A stretch of 64,000 bases of DNA from Cellulophaga sp. BC115SP (GCF_009905545.1 NZ_JAAALB010000009.1:62001-126000); one strand, 5' to 3'; shown: positions 27,540-36,954, numbered from the stretch's first letter. Notes: generated by a model not told the origin, from the letters alone. Made by a program: numbers and translations.

Positions 27540-30320
27540 TTAAAATTCGATGAGGTAAGGCTTATTAGACTGAAGCTTGAGGGTATGTACAACCTGATTA
27601 ATTCTTATTTTGCAGGTGGTAGACTCCTTACTTGTAATGCTCAATTCTTTGATTTTACCATTCTTCCAAGCATAACTCAAGATATACCCTCCCCTAGCTT
27701 GTATGCCTTTTACTTTCCCTTCTGACCAGTCTTTTGGTAAGGCAGGCAATAACTCAATAATATCTGTTTGGCTTTGGATAAGCATTTCGGCAATACCCGC
27801 TGCACCACCAAAATTGCCATCTATTTGGAACGGTGGATGGGCGTCAAATAGGTTTAAGTATGAACCTCCTGCACTTGTGGCCGGTCTGAGTAACATTTTG
27901 ACTAATTGTAAAGCGTGCTCGCCCTCATGAAATCTTGCCCAGAAATTAATTTTCCAAGCCAAACTCCAACCTGTACCTTCGTCACCACGATAAATAAGTG
28001 ATTGTCGAGCGGCTTTCATCATCGTCGAATCGATGTCCCAACCAATATCATGTCCTGGGTGTACGCCCCAAAGGTGCGAAACATGACGGTGATTATTTTG
28101 TGGGTCATCCAAATCTTGTAACCATTCCTGCAATTGCCCATGCTTACCGATTTGATTGGGCGCTATTTGTTTGTATTGTTGGCTCAGTGTATCAGCAAAG
28201 GCATTGTCTAGCCCTAAAATTTGCGAGGCTTTAATCGTATTCTTATATAACTCTCTGATAATCTGATGATCCATGCTTGGTCCAGCTACCAATCCACCTT
28301 GTTCTGGTGAATTAGAAGGCGTACTGATAAGCCAACCTGTTTTAGGATCTTTTACCAAAAAATCCACAAAAAATTCTGAAGCCGATTTCATGATAGGATA
28401 AGCCGTTTTTCTTAAAAACTCTTTATCCTGCGTGTACTGATAATGTTCCCACAAATGCTGACTCAACCATCCTGCACCACTCACCCAAATACCGTGGTTT
28501 GAGGCATTGATTGGGGCTGTTCCTCGCCATAAATCTGTATTGTGATGAACCACCCAACCACGAGCATTATAATAATTTTTTGCGGTAGTTTGACCAGCTT
28601 TATACAAATCTGTAATCATTTGTATAAGAGGCTGTTGAGTAGGAATAAGATTCAAAACACCCGTAGGCCAATAGTTCATTTCGGCATTGATATTGGTAGT
28701 GTACTTACTTCCCCAAGGTGGAGCCAACAAATCATTCCAAATACCTTGTAAATTAGAAGGTTGTGTTCCTGTACGAGAAGCCGAAATCAATAAATAGCGT
28801 CCGTATTGTACATATAATGCTGCGAAAGATGGGTCATTGTCTTTGCCAAAATTCGCCAAACGAACATCCGTAGGTAAATGACTTTTGGCATCCTGACCTA
28901 ACTCGATGGCAAAACGTTTGTAATATTTTTGATACTCAGCTTGATGTGCCTTTCGAATTTGCTCGTAAGATATTCCTTTTAGTTTGCTAAAAACTTCCTC
29001 GCAACGTTTTTGAGGGTTTCCTGAAATATTTTGATAATTGATAAAATTGGTGGCAGCGGTCAAATAAAAAACGACTTCATCTGCTCCTTTAATGACGATT
29101 TTACCTGCTTGCTCCTCTACTGAGCCATTTTTTTGCTGGATTTGTAAATAGGCTTTTCCAAATAAGGCGCCATTTCGAACTTTTACAGATAACTCCCACG
29201 TATTGTTACCGAGAGGTTTAAAGCTATAGTTTTTGTGTGGACTTGTTAAAAAACTCTCTAAGTTGATTTGATGAGCTTTGTTGGCAGAAAGTCTCACTGC
29301 TAGCACCTGATGAGGTTGACTAACTAGATACTCCCTTTTAAAAACGACATTGTCAACAGAATATTCAGTTTGTGATTCGGCAGTTGCTAAATTAAGAGAG
29401 CGACGATAATTTTGATATTCTTTTCCATGCAGAAGATTGATATACAAATCACCAAATGGTTGGTAATCTGCTTGATATTTGCCTACTGTTGGCGCTTCAT
29501 CGCTTTGGATAAAGTATTTCCATTGACCATTCAACGAGATTTTTTTAGCCTCTTGACCCACAGGATATATACCAATATGGCGAGAAGTATCTTTGTAGCC
29601 TGCTATACCTCCTTTATCGGAAAAGTTCAATACTTGAATCGCTATCAAGTTTTTTCCTACGTGTAAAGTATTGGCAGGAATCTGATATTTACGCCCTTCT
29701 GTATGCTGTGAACTACCAATCAACTTTCCGTTGATATAGGTATAATCATAATCTCGGATGCGATTCAAATCCAATACGAGCGTTTGATTTTCCCAACCTG
29801 CTGGAATATCAATCGTTGTTCTAAACCAAACACCTCCGTCGAGCCCCTCATATCCGACCGCTTCCCAACCTTCATAGGATGGCACAGTCATTGTTTTCCA
29901 TGAAGAGTCATCAAAGTTTATTTGTGAAGGATTTCCAGATATTCCTTTCAAAGCCAACATATCTGCAATCCAAGTTTCTCGCTTGCCTTCATTGCTTTTG
30001 AGCCCCATGAACTGCTTTTCTGCTAAAGCCTCTGCTTCTTTTTGTTTTCCTTCTTGTAATAACTGCCGAATTTGCCCCAAATATTGATAGGCATCTTTTC
30101 GATTATACTCACGAGGTTCTCCGGTCCAAAGCGTTTCTTCATTGAATTGAATACGCTCTTGGGAAGGATTTGCAAAAACCATTGCTCCAATACGCCCATT
30201 ACCCAATGGCAAAGCATCTGTCCATTTCTGAGCAGGTTTATCGTACCATAATTGATAATTTTGAGCACTAAGAATATGGGCAAAAAATACACCCAAAAGC
30301 AAGAAAGATAGCTTTTTCAT
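27540..30320 (-). CDS. GH95 family glycoside hydrolase (alpha-L-fucosidase or alpha-L-galactosidase) with inserted sandwich domain
   Basis: The frame extends to 30374 and would overlap the symporter; ATG at 30320 starts the signal peptide MKKLSFLLLGVFFAHILSAQ and leaves a 31-base gap. It is 926 residues. The GH95 start is clear (DALPLGNGRIGAMVFANPSQ). Catalytic-region motifs are NINAEMNYWP (two Asn), STPSNSPEQGG (general acid Glu), RHVSHLWGVHP and IDGNFGGAAGIAEML. Between residues about 112 and 283 the N-terminal domain is interrupted by a sandwich domain (GGVWFRTTIDIPAGW, YTYINGKLIGSS, LNGQWKYF) like the inserted domain of sialate O-acetylesterases. GH95 then resumes at YQPFGDLYINL. Members remove alpha-1,2-fucose or, in RG-II, alpha-L-galactose. 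Confidence 0.93.
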   Translation of the reverse strand: MKKLSFLLLGVFFAHILSAQNYQLWYDKPAQKWTDALPLGNGRIGAMVFANPSQERIQFNEETLWTGEPREYNRKDAYQYLGQIRQLLQEGKQKEAEALAEKQFMGLKSNEGKRETWIADMLALKGISGNPSQINFDDSSWKTMTVPSYEGWEAVGYEGLDGGVWFRTTIDIPAGWENQTLVLDLNRIRDYDYTYINGKLIGSSQHTEGRKYQIPANTLHVGKNLIAIQVLNFSDKGGIAGYKDTSRHIGIYPVGQEAKKISLNGQWKYFIQSDEAPTVGKYQADYQPFGDLYINLLHGKEYQNYRRSLNLATAESQTEYSVDNVVFKREYLVSQPHQVLAVRLSANKAHQINLESFLTSPHKNYSFKPLGNNTWELSVKVRNGALFGKAYLQIQQKNGSVEEQAGKIVIKGADEVVFYLTAATNFINYQNISGNPQKRCEEVFSKLKGISYEQIRKAHQAEYQKYYKRFAIELGQDAKSHLPTDVRLANFGKDNDPSFAALYVQYGRYLLISASRTGTQPSNLQGIWNDLLAPPWGSKYTTNINAEMNYWPTGVLNLIPTQQPLIQMITDLYKAGQTTAKNYYNARGWVVHHNTDLWRGTAPINASNHGIWVSGAGWLSQHLWEHYQYTQDKEFLRKTAYPIMKSASEFFVDFLVKDPKTGWLISTPSNSPEQGGLVAGPSMDHQIIRELYKNTIKASQILGLDNAFADTLSQQYKQIAPNQIGKHGQLQEWLQDLDDPQNNHRHVSHLWGVHPGHDIGWDIDSTMMKAARQSLIYRGDEGTGWSLAWKINFWARFHEGEHALQLVKMLLRPATSAGGSYLNLFDAHPPFQIDGNFGGAAGIAEMLIQSQTDIIELLPALPKDWSEGKVKGIQARGGYILSYAWKNGKIKELSITSKESTTCKIRINQVVHTLKLQSNKPYLIEF

Positions 30321-30351
30321 AAGCTTTAAGTTCAGAGAATTGATTATGGTA

Positions 30352-31902
30352 TTATTTTTTCTTTCTATCCTCAAACCAACCTTTTAGCAATAAATTTCTA
30401 TCACAGTTAGGTGCTGGAAAAAATAGACTTGCCACATATCCTACTACAATCACAATCAGGTGACTATAAACGCCCAACATGAGTTTATGGTGTGGGAAAT
30501 TGTACGCTCCCAAATCTAATAGTAATGATTTCTGGTCACCTAATCCAATTTGAGTAGACGTCAAAAAAGCATAGGCAGTAAAGAGAATACAGACAAAAAT
30601 ACCAATATTTACTCCTTGTGTATTGGCACGACTACTGAGTAAACCTAACAAGAAAATACCAACTATTCCTCCTGAAAATATTGCATAAAGTGTAAACACA
30701 ATTCCAAGCACGCCTTCGCTACCAGTGCTCAGATATAGAGCGCCAATAAGAAGGGTAATGACTCCTGAAAGAACAACAATCCATTTACTGGCTTTCAGGT
30801 AACTTTCATCGCTTTGGTTGGGACGCAATACTTTATAATAATCTTCCACGCCTACCGCAGCCAATGAATTTAGATCAGCACTTAGGCTACAAATCGCCGC
30901 TGATATTAGGGCAGAAAGAATAAAGCCTACCACGCCTGTTGGTAATTGAGTCATCATGAAGTAAGGAAAAACGGCATCGGCTTGTACCTTTTCAGGAAGT
31001 GGATTTTGTTGGTAAAATACGAAAAGTAGCGTTCCGATAAACATAAACATCATCCAAACAGGTACGGTTAAGAAAATACCCATAAGTGAGGCTCTGATAG
31101 CTTGACGGTCTGTTTTGGCGGTTAGATATCGCTGAACAACAGTTTGGTCTGTTCCATATTTTTGAATAGCATAAAAACTTCCATTGATTACCATCACGAT
31201 AAAAGTCAATTTGCTTAAATCTAGTTCATAAGGTCCAAAGCCTGTATGACCTTTGCTAGAGGCAATCTGCCAAGCTTCTGAAAAACCGCCTTTGATAGAG
31301 TATAATAGAACAACTAAACAAGTGATACCACTGGCTAACAGCATAAAACCTTGGAATACATCGAGCCAAATTACGGCCTCGATACCACCTTTGAGATTGA
31401 CCAAAATGATAATTCCGCCAATCACTAGCATGATTAGTAAAGGAGATTGTCCCGTAAGATTACCCAATGCAATTGCCATCAGGAACAATACCGTTCCCAT
31501 GCCCGAAAATTGACGAAGGATAAATGAAGAGGAGCTATAGTAACGTGCAAAACGTCCGAAGCGTTTCTCGAAATATTCGTAAGTACTGAGTCCAATGACT
31601 TTTCTGAAAATAGGCACGATAAACCATATTGTTCCTAATAAAACAATGGGAACCATCAAGCCTTGTACCAATAAAATCCAGTTGGAAGAATAACCTTCGC
31701 CTGGGTATCCCAAAAAAGTTACACTACTGATAAGTGTAGCCAGCAAGGACATACCAATGGCCCAAGAAGGTACTTTACCTTTCGCAAGAAAATAGTTTTG
31801 AGTTGTTTTTTGTTTGTTGGCGAAAATAAAACCGAAGTATAACGTCAATCCTAAAAAAAACAAAATAATGCCATAATCAATGGCATGTAATGTATGGTTC
31901 AT
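30352..31902 (-). CDS. Sodium:solute symporter (SSS family)
   Basis: An ORF start at 31935 overlaps the kinase gene; ATG at 31902 (MNHTLHAIDYGIILFFLGLT) leaves a 19-base gap and is preferred, giving 516 residues. SSS motifs include MSLLATLISSVTFLGYPGEG, KGGIEAVIWLDVFQGF and SALISAAICSLSADLNSLAA. It lies between a DUF1537 kinase upstream and GH95 downstream in tight same-strand order (19- and 31-base gaps). The most economical reading is an operon that frees a sugar, imports it and phosphorylates a derived acid. Cargo unknown. Confidence 0.9.
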   Translation of the reverse strand: MNHTLHAIDYGIILFFLGLTLYFGFIFANKQKTTQNYFLAKGKVPSWAIGMSLLATLISSVTFLGYPGEGYSSNWILLVQGLMVPIVLLGTIWFIVPIFRKVIGLSTYEYFEKRFGRFARYYSSSSFILRQFSGMGTVLFLMAIALGNLTGQSPLLIMLVIGGIIILVNLKGGIEAVIWLDVFQGFMLLASGITCLVVLLYSIKGGFSEAWQIASSKGHTGFGPYELDLSKLTFIVMVINGSFYAIQKYGTDQTVVQRYLTAKTDRQAIRASLMGIFLTVPVWMMFMFIGTLLFVFYQQNPLPEKVQADAVFPYFMMTQLPTGVVGFILSALISAAICSLSADLNSLAAVGVEDYYKVLRPNQSDESYLKASKWIVVLSGVITLLIGALYLSTGSEGVLGIVFTLYAIFSGGIVGIFLLGLLSSRANTQGVNIGIFVCILFTAYAFLTSTQIGLGDQKSLLLDLGAYNFPHHKLMLGVYSHLIVIVVGYVASLFFPAPNCDRNLLLKGWFEDRKKK

Positions 31903-31921
31903 TGGTTGGTGGTAATGTTTT

Positions 31922-33088
31922 CTACAGTTGAGCATACGTCACAGCTGGTGGCCATGCGTAACTTCCTGGTTTGAGTGTTAAATAGGTACTCGGACGTTCG
32001 AGGCTTTGCATACGAATTACTCCTTGAGCAAATTCTTCGGTAGGAAGAAAGTTCTGTAATGGAATCTCTGCCAAAATTGCGGCTGACGTCGCACCTCCTT
32101 CGATGAGTATTTCTGCTAAATGTACTTGATTCAATACTTTTTTGACAACTTTCGCCATTAATTTAGCTAATCCAGCAGGAGATATTTTGGTCGTATCCAA
32201 CTGTTTTTGAATAGCCATAACAACTACCTGATGTTGACTAAAGCATTGAATGATATTGCTTGTCCAACGATTTAGCGATTGGTTAAATTCTTCTGAGTCA
32301 ACAGGTTGTGTGGTTAGCTCTTTAGGTAAATAGCAAACACCACCTTGTTGATTGGCATGGTTTTGTATTTTTTCAACACTATCACTAAAAGTCGTTCCAC
32401 TCACATAGAGACATTTCTGGGCAGTATTGTTCTTTGAAAAGACCTTCGAAATAGATTTATACCCTAAATTCGATAGAATTGAGGCGAAAAACTCAGCTCC
32501 GCCGACCAACAGGTCAATTTGTGCTGAGTGTGTTGCCCATTTCAATAAATCTTCTTTTTGACTAACCTCAGCAATAATTGTACCTTGTAATGGCAATACA
32601 GGTTGGGCTAATATTTGTACCTTATCCCTTGGCTTGGCACGAAGCATATTCATTACATCGCTATCCTGAATCGGAAACTCTGGGTCATGAGCAAACGCTG
32701 TTTCATGCGCTAATTTATCACCTATATAATATTTTCCGTCCTGTATTCTCCGTCCCATGGATGGATTGGTAGGGATAATTAAGCAATTTTTTTGACCAAG
32801 AGAATGTTGAATCGCCTTAATTTCAGCCAAAACATGACCACGAAGCACTGAATCTATTTTTTTATAAATCAAACTAGGCTTATATTGTTGAGTAGTTTGA
32901 ATCAAATATTCAATCTTAGTAATTGCTTGATTTTCAGTTAGCGAACGAGTATCTGCTGAAATGACTAACAAATCCTCTGTTGCTTCTTGAATAATTTCTG
33001 TACAAACTCTTACTTTGAGCCCATATCTCAATCCAATCCCAGCTATTTCGGCTGCTCCAGTGAGGTCGTCAGCAATGACAAGAATCAT
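31922..33088 (-). CDS. DUF1537 four-carbon acid sugar kinase family protein
   Basis: 388 residues, cytoplasmic. The N-terminal domain begins ILVIADDLTGAAEIAG and has IYKKIDSVLRGH, the sugar-acid-binding motifs of the family. The C-terminal nucleotide-binding domain has ILIEGGATSAAI and LKPGSYAWP. Experimentally studied DUF1537 proteins phosphorylate D-threonate, L-threonate or D-erythronate (DtnK, LtnK, DenK type) or 3-oxo-isoapionate (OiaK). The gene next upstream is a PdxA homologue, the usual partner for threonate/erythronate oxidation, while an RLP gene in the same window is the usual partner of OiaK. Both substrates are therefore open. The spacer to pdxA carries repeat A copy 2. Confidence 0.92.
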   Translation of the reverse strand: MILVIADDLTGAAEIAGIGLRYGLKVRVCTEIIQEATEDLLVISADTRSLTENQAITKIEYLIQTTQQYKPSLIYKKIDSVLRGHVLAEIKAIQHSLGQKNCLIIPTNPSMGRRIQDGKYYIGDKLAHETAFAHDPEFPIQDSDVMNMLRAKPRDKVQILAQPVLPLQGTIIAEVSQKEDLLKWATHSAQIDLLVGGAEFFASILSNLGYKSISKVFSKNNTAQKCLYVSGTTFSDSVEKIQNHANQQGGVCYLPKELTTQPVDSEEFNQSLNRWTSNIIQCFSQHQVVVMAIQKQLDTTKISPAGLAKLMAKVVKKVLNQVHLAEILIEGGATSAAILAEIPLQNFLPTEEFAQGVIRMQSLERPSTYLTLKPGSYAWPPAVTYAQL

Positions 33089-33104
33089 AATTAGAAAATT
33101 AGAA

Positions 33105-33252
33105 CTGTACGAAGGATTTCTTACTGTTTCAGATTTAGGATTTCTGATTTCGGAAGTAAAGTAAAATACCTTTATTTTTTACAAAAATTAGAAGCTTATA
33201 CTTCCTAAACCCAACATCCGATATAGATAGTTCTTACAATCTTTTGTACAAT
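33105..33252. repeat. Repeat family A, copy 2
   Basis: It starts CTGTACGAAGGATTTC (33105-33120), continues TTTCAGATTTAGGATTTCTG, and has the right arm CCAACATCCGATAT near 33211-33224, ending TTTTGTACA. The right arm is more decayed than in the other copies. It lies between the PdxA-like and DUF1537 genes, inside the presumed operon. Confidence 0.75.
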
Positions 33253-33278
33253 ACTCTTAGAAAATGAATAAAAGTGGT

Positions 33279-33315
33279 AAAGGGACAGAGGAAAAACTTT
33301 GTGCCTTTGTCCCTT
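33279..33315. repeat. Repeat family D, copy 2 (hairpin after the PdxA-like gene)
   Basis: AAGGGACAGAGG (33279-33290) pairs with CCTTTGTCCCTT (33304-33315) with one G-T pair. It shares the ACAAAGGCAC/GTGCCTTTGT vocabulary with 53623-53693 and 63452-63492. It sits 5 bases after the stop on the minus strand and may end or stabilise the message; there is no strong T-run. Confidence 0.6.
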
Positions 33316-33320
33316 ATGTT

Positions 33321-34349
33321 TTACTTATTCTTACTCAATTGAATAGCACTTTCGATAGCCAAAGTCATAGCGTCAGGACTAGCAATGCCTTTTCCTGCAA
33401 TTTCAAAAGCTGTTCCGTGGTCAACAGATGTACGGATAATTGGTAAACCCAAGGTAATATTTACCCCTTTTACACTATCCATTTGACCTTTTTCGGCATT
33501 CCATCTAAACCCAGTAAGTTTGAAAGGGATATGTCCTTGATCGTGATACATCGCTACTACACCACCGTAATACCCTGTTGCTGCTTTGGCAAATAAGGTA
33601 TCTGGAGGAACGGGACCTTCTACTTCATAGCCCAAACGCAAAGCTTCCTCGACTGCTGGAGCAATATCCTCTGCTTCTTCGGTACCAAACAAACCAGAAT
33701 CGCCTGCATGAGGATTTAGACCTGCAATACCGATACGCATATTGGTTTCGCCCAAGCGTTTCATGCCTGTATGTAGCAATTCTGTTACTTGTAGAATGCG
33801 TTCTTTTTTCACCAAATCACAAGCTTGACGCAATGATACGTGCGTGGATACGTGTATTACTTTTAGTTTATCTTCAACTAAAAGCATGGCATATTTTTTT
33901 GTATTGGTGTAATGCGCATAAATTTCGGTATGTCCCGCAAAATGATGACCAGCTTCGTTGATAGACTTTTTGTTGATAGGGCCAGTAACAGTCGCGTCGA
34001 TTTCATTGGCTAAGGCTAGTTCAATAACGGTTTTTACAGCTTGGAATGAGGCATCTCCGCACATGGCTGATATTTCGCCAAAACGTAAAGTATCCATATC
34101 CACATTGTCCAAGTCATAGACATCAATTTGTCCAAACTGAAACTGCGCATCTTTTACTGATTTAATAGGATTAATCGTGGCTTCGAGACCTAATAAATGA
34201 ATGATATGGCTAAAAACTTTGGCACTACCCACCAATAGTGGGCGACAAGTTTGATAAATATTTTGATCTAATAAGGCTTTTATGGCGATTTCGGGTCCAA
34301 TACTGGCTGGATCCCCCATGGTGATTCCGATAATTGGTAATGCTGACAT
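33321..34349 (-). CDS. pdxA2-like: PdxA/PdxA2 family NAD-dependent dehydrogenase (4-phospho-sugar-acid type)
   Basis: 342 residues. Family motifs in order: GITMGDPASIGPEIAIKAL, TGPINKKSINEAGHHFAGHT, VIHVSTHVSLR, GIAGLNPHAGDSG and VAMYHDQGHIPFKL. The three histidines in STHV, NPHA and YHDQ match the metal ligands of PdxA. PdxA itself acts on 4-phosphohydroxy-L-threonine in vitamin B6 synthesis. PdxA2 proteins oxidise 4-phospho-D-threonate or D-erythronate, after which decarboxylation gives dihydroxyacetone phosphate. The nearby DUF1537 kinase strongly favours the catabolic PdxA2 role. A vitamin-B6 role cannot be fully excluded without checking for a second pdxA in the genome. Confidence 0.88.
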   Translation of the reverse strand: MSALPIIGITMGDPASIGPEIAIKALLDQNIYQTCRPLLVGSAKVFSHIIHLLGLEATINPIKSVKDAQFQFGQIDVYDLDNVDMDTLRFGEISAMCGDASFQAVKTVIELALANEIDATVTGPINKKSINEAGHHFAGHTEIYAHYTNTKKYAMLLVEDKLKVIHVSTHVSLRQACDLVKKERILQVTELLHTGMKRLGETNMRIGIAGLNPHAGDSGLFGTEEAEDIAPAVEEALRLGYEVEGPVPPDTLFAKAATGYYGGVVAMYHDQGHIPFKLTGFRWNAEKGQMDSVKGVNITLGLPIIRTSVDHGTAFEIAGKGIASPDAMTLAIESAIQLSKNK

Positions 34350-34533
34350 AAGTACTAATGCAGAATTTTTAATGTTGAATTGTGAATGAGTGAATGATGA
34401 ATTAAAGGTTTTATAATCAATTATTTATATGATAGTTTAATCAAATTCTATTTTTCAAAATAACATGAGTTAATGAGTAAATATGTTTGATTATTCATAA
34501 ATAAGTGATTAATTATCAATTCATTAAACCTTT

Positions 34534-34650
34534 AATTTTGCCTGTAACAGGCTCAAAGCCTTATGAAGTAAGCTAAAAGTTGAAAAGTGTTTTACATAAA
34601 ATAATGTAAACTTTTTTGCCTAAAGCCTACGGCTTACAGCCTAAAGCATG
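34534..34650. repeat. Repeat family C, copy 3, in the 304-base spacer before the PdxA-like gene
   Basis: The left part contains GCCTGTAACAGGCTCAAAGC near 34539-34558 and the right part GCCTAAAGCCTACGGCTTAC near 34618-34637, then AGCCTAAAGC. The inner TTTTACATAAAATAATGTAAAC forms another small hairpin. The remainder of 34350-34533 is AT-rich, with a GTGAATGAGTGAATGATGAA word and no gene. Confidence 0.6.
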
Positions 34651-34653
34651 TAT

Positions 34654-35574
34654 CTATTCTGACAATGCTAAACTCTCTAGCGTTTGTGCATAAGCCTCTT
34701 GCAATTGCAATAAATCTTCCTGCGACGAACCTTGTAATGGAGGCATCACAATTGGCTGACAAAGCTGATGCGTTGACATTAGGACTTTTAAAGCCCAAAG
34801 AGATTCGCCGAGTGTACGACCTTTTTGATACAAACCACCATACAAATCCGAGAGCTCTTGCATTCGTAAAGCTTTGTTGGTATCGTTTTGAAGCACAGCC
34901 TCTTGCATTTCGTGATAAATGCTAGGAATGAAATTTCCAGTACTTGGAATAATACCGTCACTTCCTAGGAGCATAGCTTCTGCCGATTTGGCTGCCCATC
35001 CCATAAAATGACTGAAGTCTGGTCTATCTCTCCACAAATGAAGAGATTCATGAAGGCGTTCTATATTTCTTTCTGAGTCTTTTAAGCCAATAATATTGCT
35101 ATGATAGCTCAATTCATCGATAATTTTTAGAGGAACAGAGCTATGCGTAGTGGCAGGAATATTATAAATAATCAATGGCAAAGGAATAGCATCGGCCAAT
35201 TGCTCAAAATAGCGTTTCATCTGACTTTCGGTCAGCGCGTAGTAAGAGGGTAACGTAGCTGCCACTACATCTACTCCTGCTTGTTCGCTAATTTTAGTAA
35301 GCTCTATCGATTCTTCGAGGCAATTAGAGGCAATACCAGCATACAATGTTGTACCTTTTTGCTTATTTTTTCCAGCTTGTCTCACATAATCTGCCTTTAG
35401 TTCAAAAGGTAAAGATGCAGACTCGCCAGTAGTTCCAAGAATAAAAGGTAAAACATGGTTGCGATAAAAATTATCGAACATGCTTTCGACTGCACCGTGG
35501 TCCAACTGAAAATTTTCAGTTAGAGGCGTTACCGCTGGTACCACTATTCCGCTATATTTTTTTTGAATACTCAT
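34654..35574 (-). CDS. Dihydrodipicolinate synthase family protein (2-keto-acid aldolase type)
   Basis: 306 residues with canonical family motifs: GIVVPAVTPLTENFQLD, the GTTGE loop in FILGTTGESASLP, the catalytic tyrosine in LIIYNIPATT and the Schiff-base lysine in IIGLKDSERN. It therefore looks like an active class I pyruvate aldolase or dehydratase, unlike the loop-altered paralogue at 20814. The C-terminus lacks features specific for lysine-biosynthetic DapA. It lies among kinase, dehydrogenase and iron-ADH genes, so a role in cleaving a keto-deoxy acid from sugar-acid breakdown is more likely than lysine synthesis. Repeat A copy 3 lies directly upstream. Confidence 0.88.
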   Translation of the reverse strand: MSIQKKYSGIVVPAVTPLTENFQLDHGAVESMFDNFYRNHVLPFILGTTGESASLPFELKADYVRQAGKNKQKGTTLYAGIASNCLEESIELTKISEQAGVDVVAATLPSYYALTESQMKRYFEQLADAIPLPLIIYNIPATTHSSVPLKIIDELSYHSNIIGLKDSERNIERLHESLHLWRDRPDFSHFMGWAAKSAEAMLLGSDGIIPSTGNFIPSIYHEMQEAVLQNDTNKALRMQELSDLYGGLYQKGRTLGESLWALKVLMSTHQLCQPIVMPPLQGSSQEDLLQLQEAYAQTLESLALSE

Positions 35575-35640
35575 GGGGTAGTTTATATCGTGTTCATCGA
35601 GAACAGTTGATTTAAGGATTTATGATTGGGAGCTTTTCAA

Positions 35641-35769
35641 GCTATTGCAGATTTCAGAAATAGAGTAAAATACCTTTATTTTTTACAAAAAAAAGTAGAT
35701 TACACTTCCGAAATCCAACATCCGATATCCGAAATGGATAGGTATTATCTTCCTTCGTACAGTCCTAAT
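35641..35769. repeat. Repeat family A, copy 3
   Basis: The left arm is shortened (GCAGATTTCAGAAATAGAGT). The right arm is well kept: CTTCCGAAATCCAACATCCG (35705-35724) then ATATCCGAAAT, and the edge CCTTCGTACAGTCCTAATT. It lies between the iron-ADH and DHDPS-family genes. Confidence 0.75.
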
Positions 35770-35776
35770 TAGGAGT

Positions 35777-36931
35777 TTAAAAGGCGGCTTCAAAAATTTG
35801 AATAGCGTCAGTCTCTTCTATTGGTCTTGGATTATTCTTTAATAACCGTTGAATTTTTAAGGCATCTTTCGCCATTTGTGGAATTTCTTCACGTGCCACA
35901 CCAACCTCACGTAAGGTAGCAGGAATCCCACAAGCCTTGATAAGTTCTCGCACTTTGGCTACGCCTGATTTCGCCATTTCGAGGGTGTCGCTAATAGGTT
36001 CACATCCAAGAGCTTCTGCCACTTTAGCATATCTTTCGGGAGCTGCCACAAGGTTATATTCCATTACAAAGGGTAGCAAAAGGGCATTTGACAAACCATG
36101 TGGTAAGTGATATAAACTTCCCAATGGATAGGACAGCGCATGTACTCCAGCCGTGTTGACAGGACCTAAACAAAAACCTCCTAGCAAACTTCCCATGGCA
36201 ACCTGTACACGTGCGTGTTCGTTATTGCCATTTTGTACAGCTTCGACAATATGCGCTCCAATCAACTTCATTCCTTCGTAAGCATACATATCGATAAATA
36301 AATTGGCAAATTTGTTGGTATAGGCTTCCAAACAATGCGTAAGAGCATCAAGCCCTGTGGCTGCTGTGATACCCGCTGGTACACTTACAGTTAACAAAGG
36401 GTCGGCATATACCGCATCAGGAACTAGATAAGGGCTAATAATGCCTTTTTTCTGGTTATCAAGATTATCTACCAAAATTGCATTGGGAGAAACCTCACTT
36501 CCAGTTCCTGCGGTCGCTGGCGCACAAATCAACTTTTTGGCTCTTTGTTTTAACAATCCAATACCAACATATTCTCTTAATTCTTGGGGATTGTCAAGCT
36601 GAGCAGCTACCAATTTGGCAATATCTAGCACACTTCCACCGCCAATACCAAGTACTACGTCGGGATTGAATAGCTCTACTTTTTTCATTAATGTAAAAAA
36701 GTCTTCGAAAGTAGGTTCTTGAATAATGCTAGTATCAATCTGTACTTCGATTTGTCGAGCTTTTATATCTGCTAAAAGCGGTTCTAAGGCTTTTAGAATA
36801 GGTTCTATTGTTACTAATAAAACTTTTTGAGCATTATATCCGCTTAATTCTTCGGCGATTTGGTTGATCACACCGCTACCAAATACCAATTTATTCGGAA
36901 AATAAATACTTACATGTTGAAGCGTATTCAT
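35777..36931 (-). CDS. Iron-containing (group III) alcohol dehydrogenase
   Basis: The frame runs to 37012 inside the sialidase-like gene; ATG at 36931 (MNTLQHVSIYFPNKLVFGSG) fits the family start and leaves a 23-base gap. It is 384 residues, the usual length. NAD-binding motif GIGGGSVLDIAKL, family motif APATAGTGSEVSPNA, and metal ligands Asp and His in GLDALTHCLEAY, His in GVHALSYPLG and His in LPHGLSNALL. Family members reduce lactaldehyde (FucO, in rhamnose and fucose breakdown), oxidise 1,2-diols or act on hydroxy acids. Lactaldehyde reduction would suit an island rich in rhamnosidases; a sugar-acid substrate is the alternative. Confidence 0.9.
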   Translation of the reverse strand: MNTLQHVSIYFPNKLVFGSGVINQIAEELSGYNAQKVLLVTIEPILKALEPLLADIKARQIEVQIDTSIIQEPTFEDFFTLMKKVELFNPDVVLGIGGGSVLDIAKLVAAQLDNPQELREYVGIGLLKQRAKKLICAPATAGTGSEVSPNAILVDNLDNQKKGIISPYLVPDAVYADPLLTVSVPAGITAATGLDALTHCLEAYTNKFANLFIDMYAYEGMKLIGAHIVEAVQNGNNEHARVQVAMGSLLGGFCLGPVNTAGVHALSYPLGSLYHLPHGLSNALLLPFVMEYNLVAAPERYAKVAEALGCEPISDTLEMAKSGVAKVRELIKACGIPATLREVGVAREEIPQMAKDALKIQRLLKNNPRPIEETDAIQIFEAAF

Positions 36932-36954
36932 ATTAATTAAGGTATTTCTGAGGA

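Noticed and set aside
33321-34349. Vitamin B6 biosynthetic pdxA
   Set aside because: Possible by motif, but the DUF1537 kinase and sugar-acid neighbours and absence of pdxJ nearby favour the catabolic PdxA2 role; kept only as an alternative.
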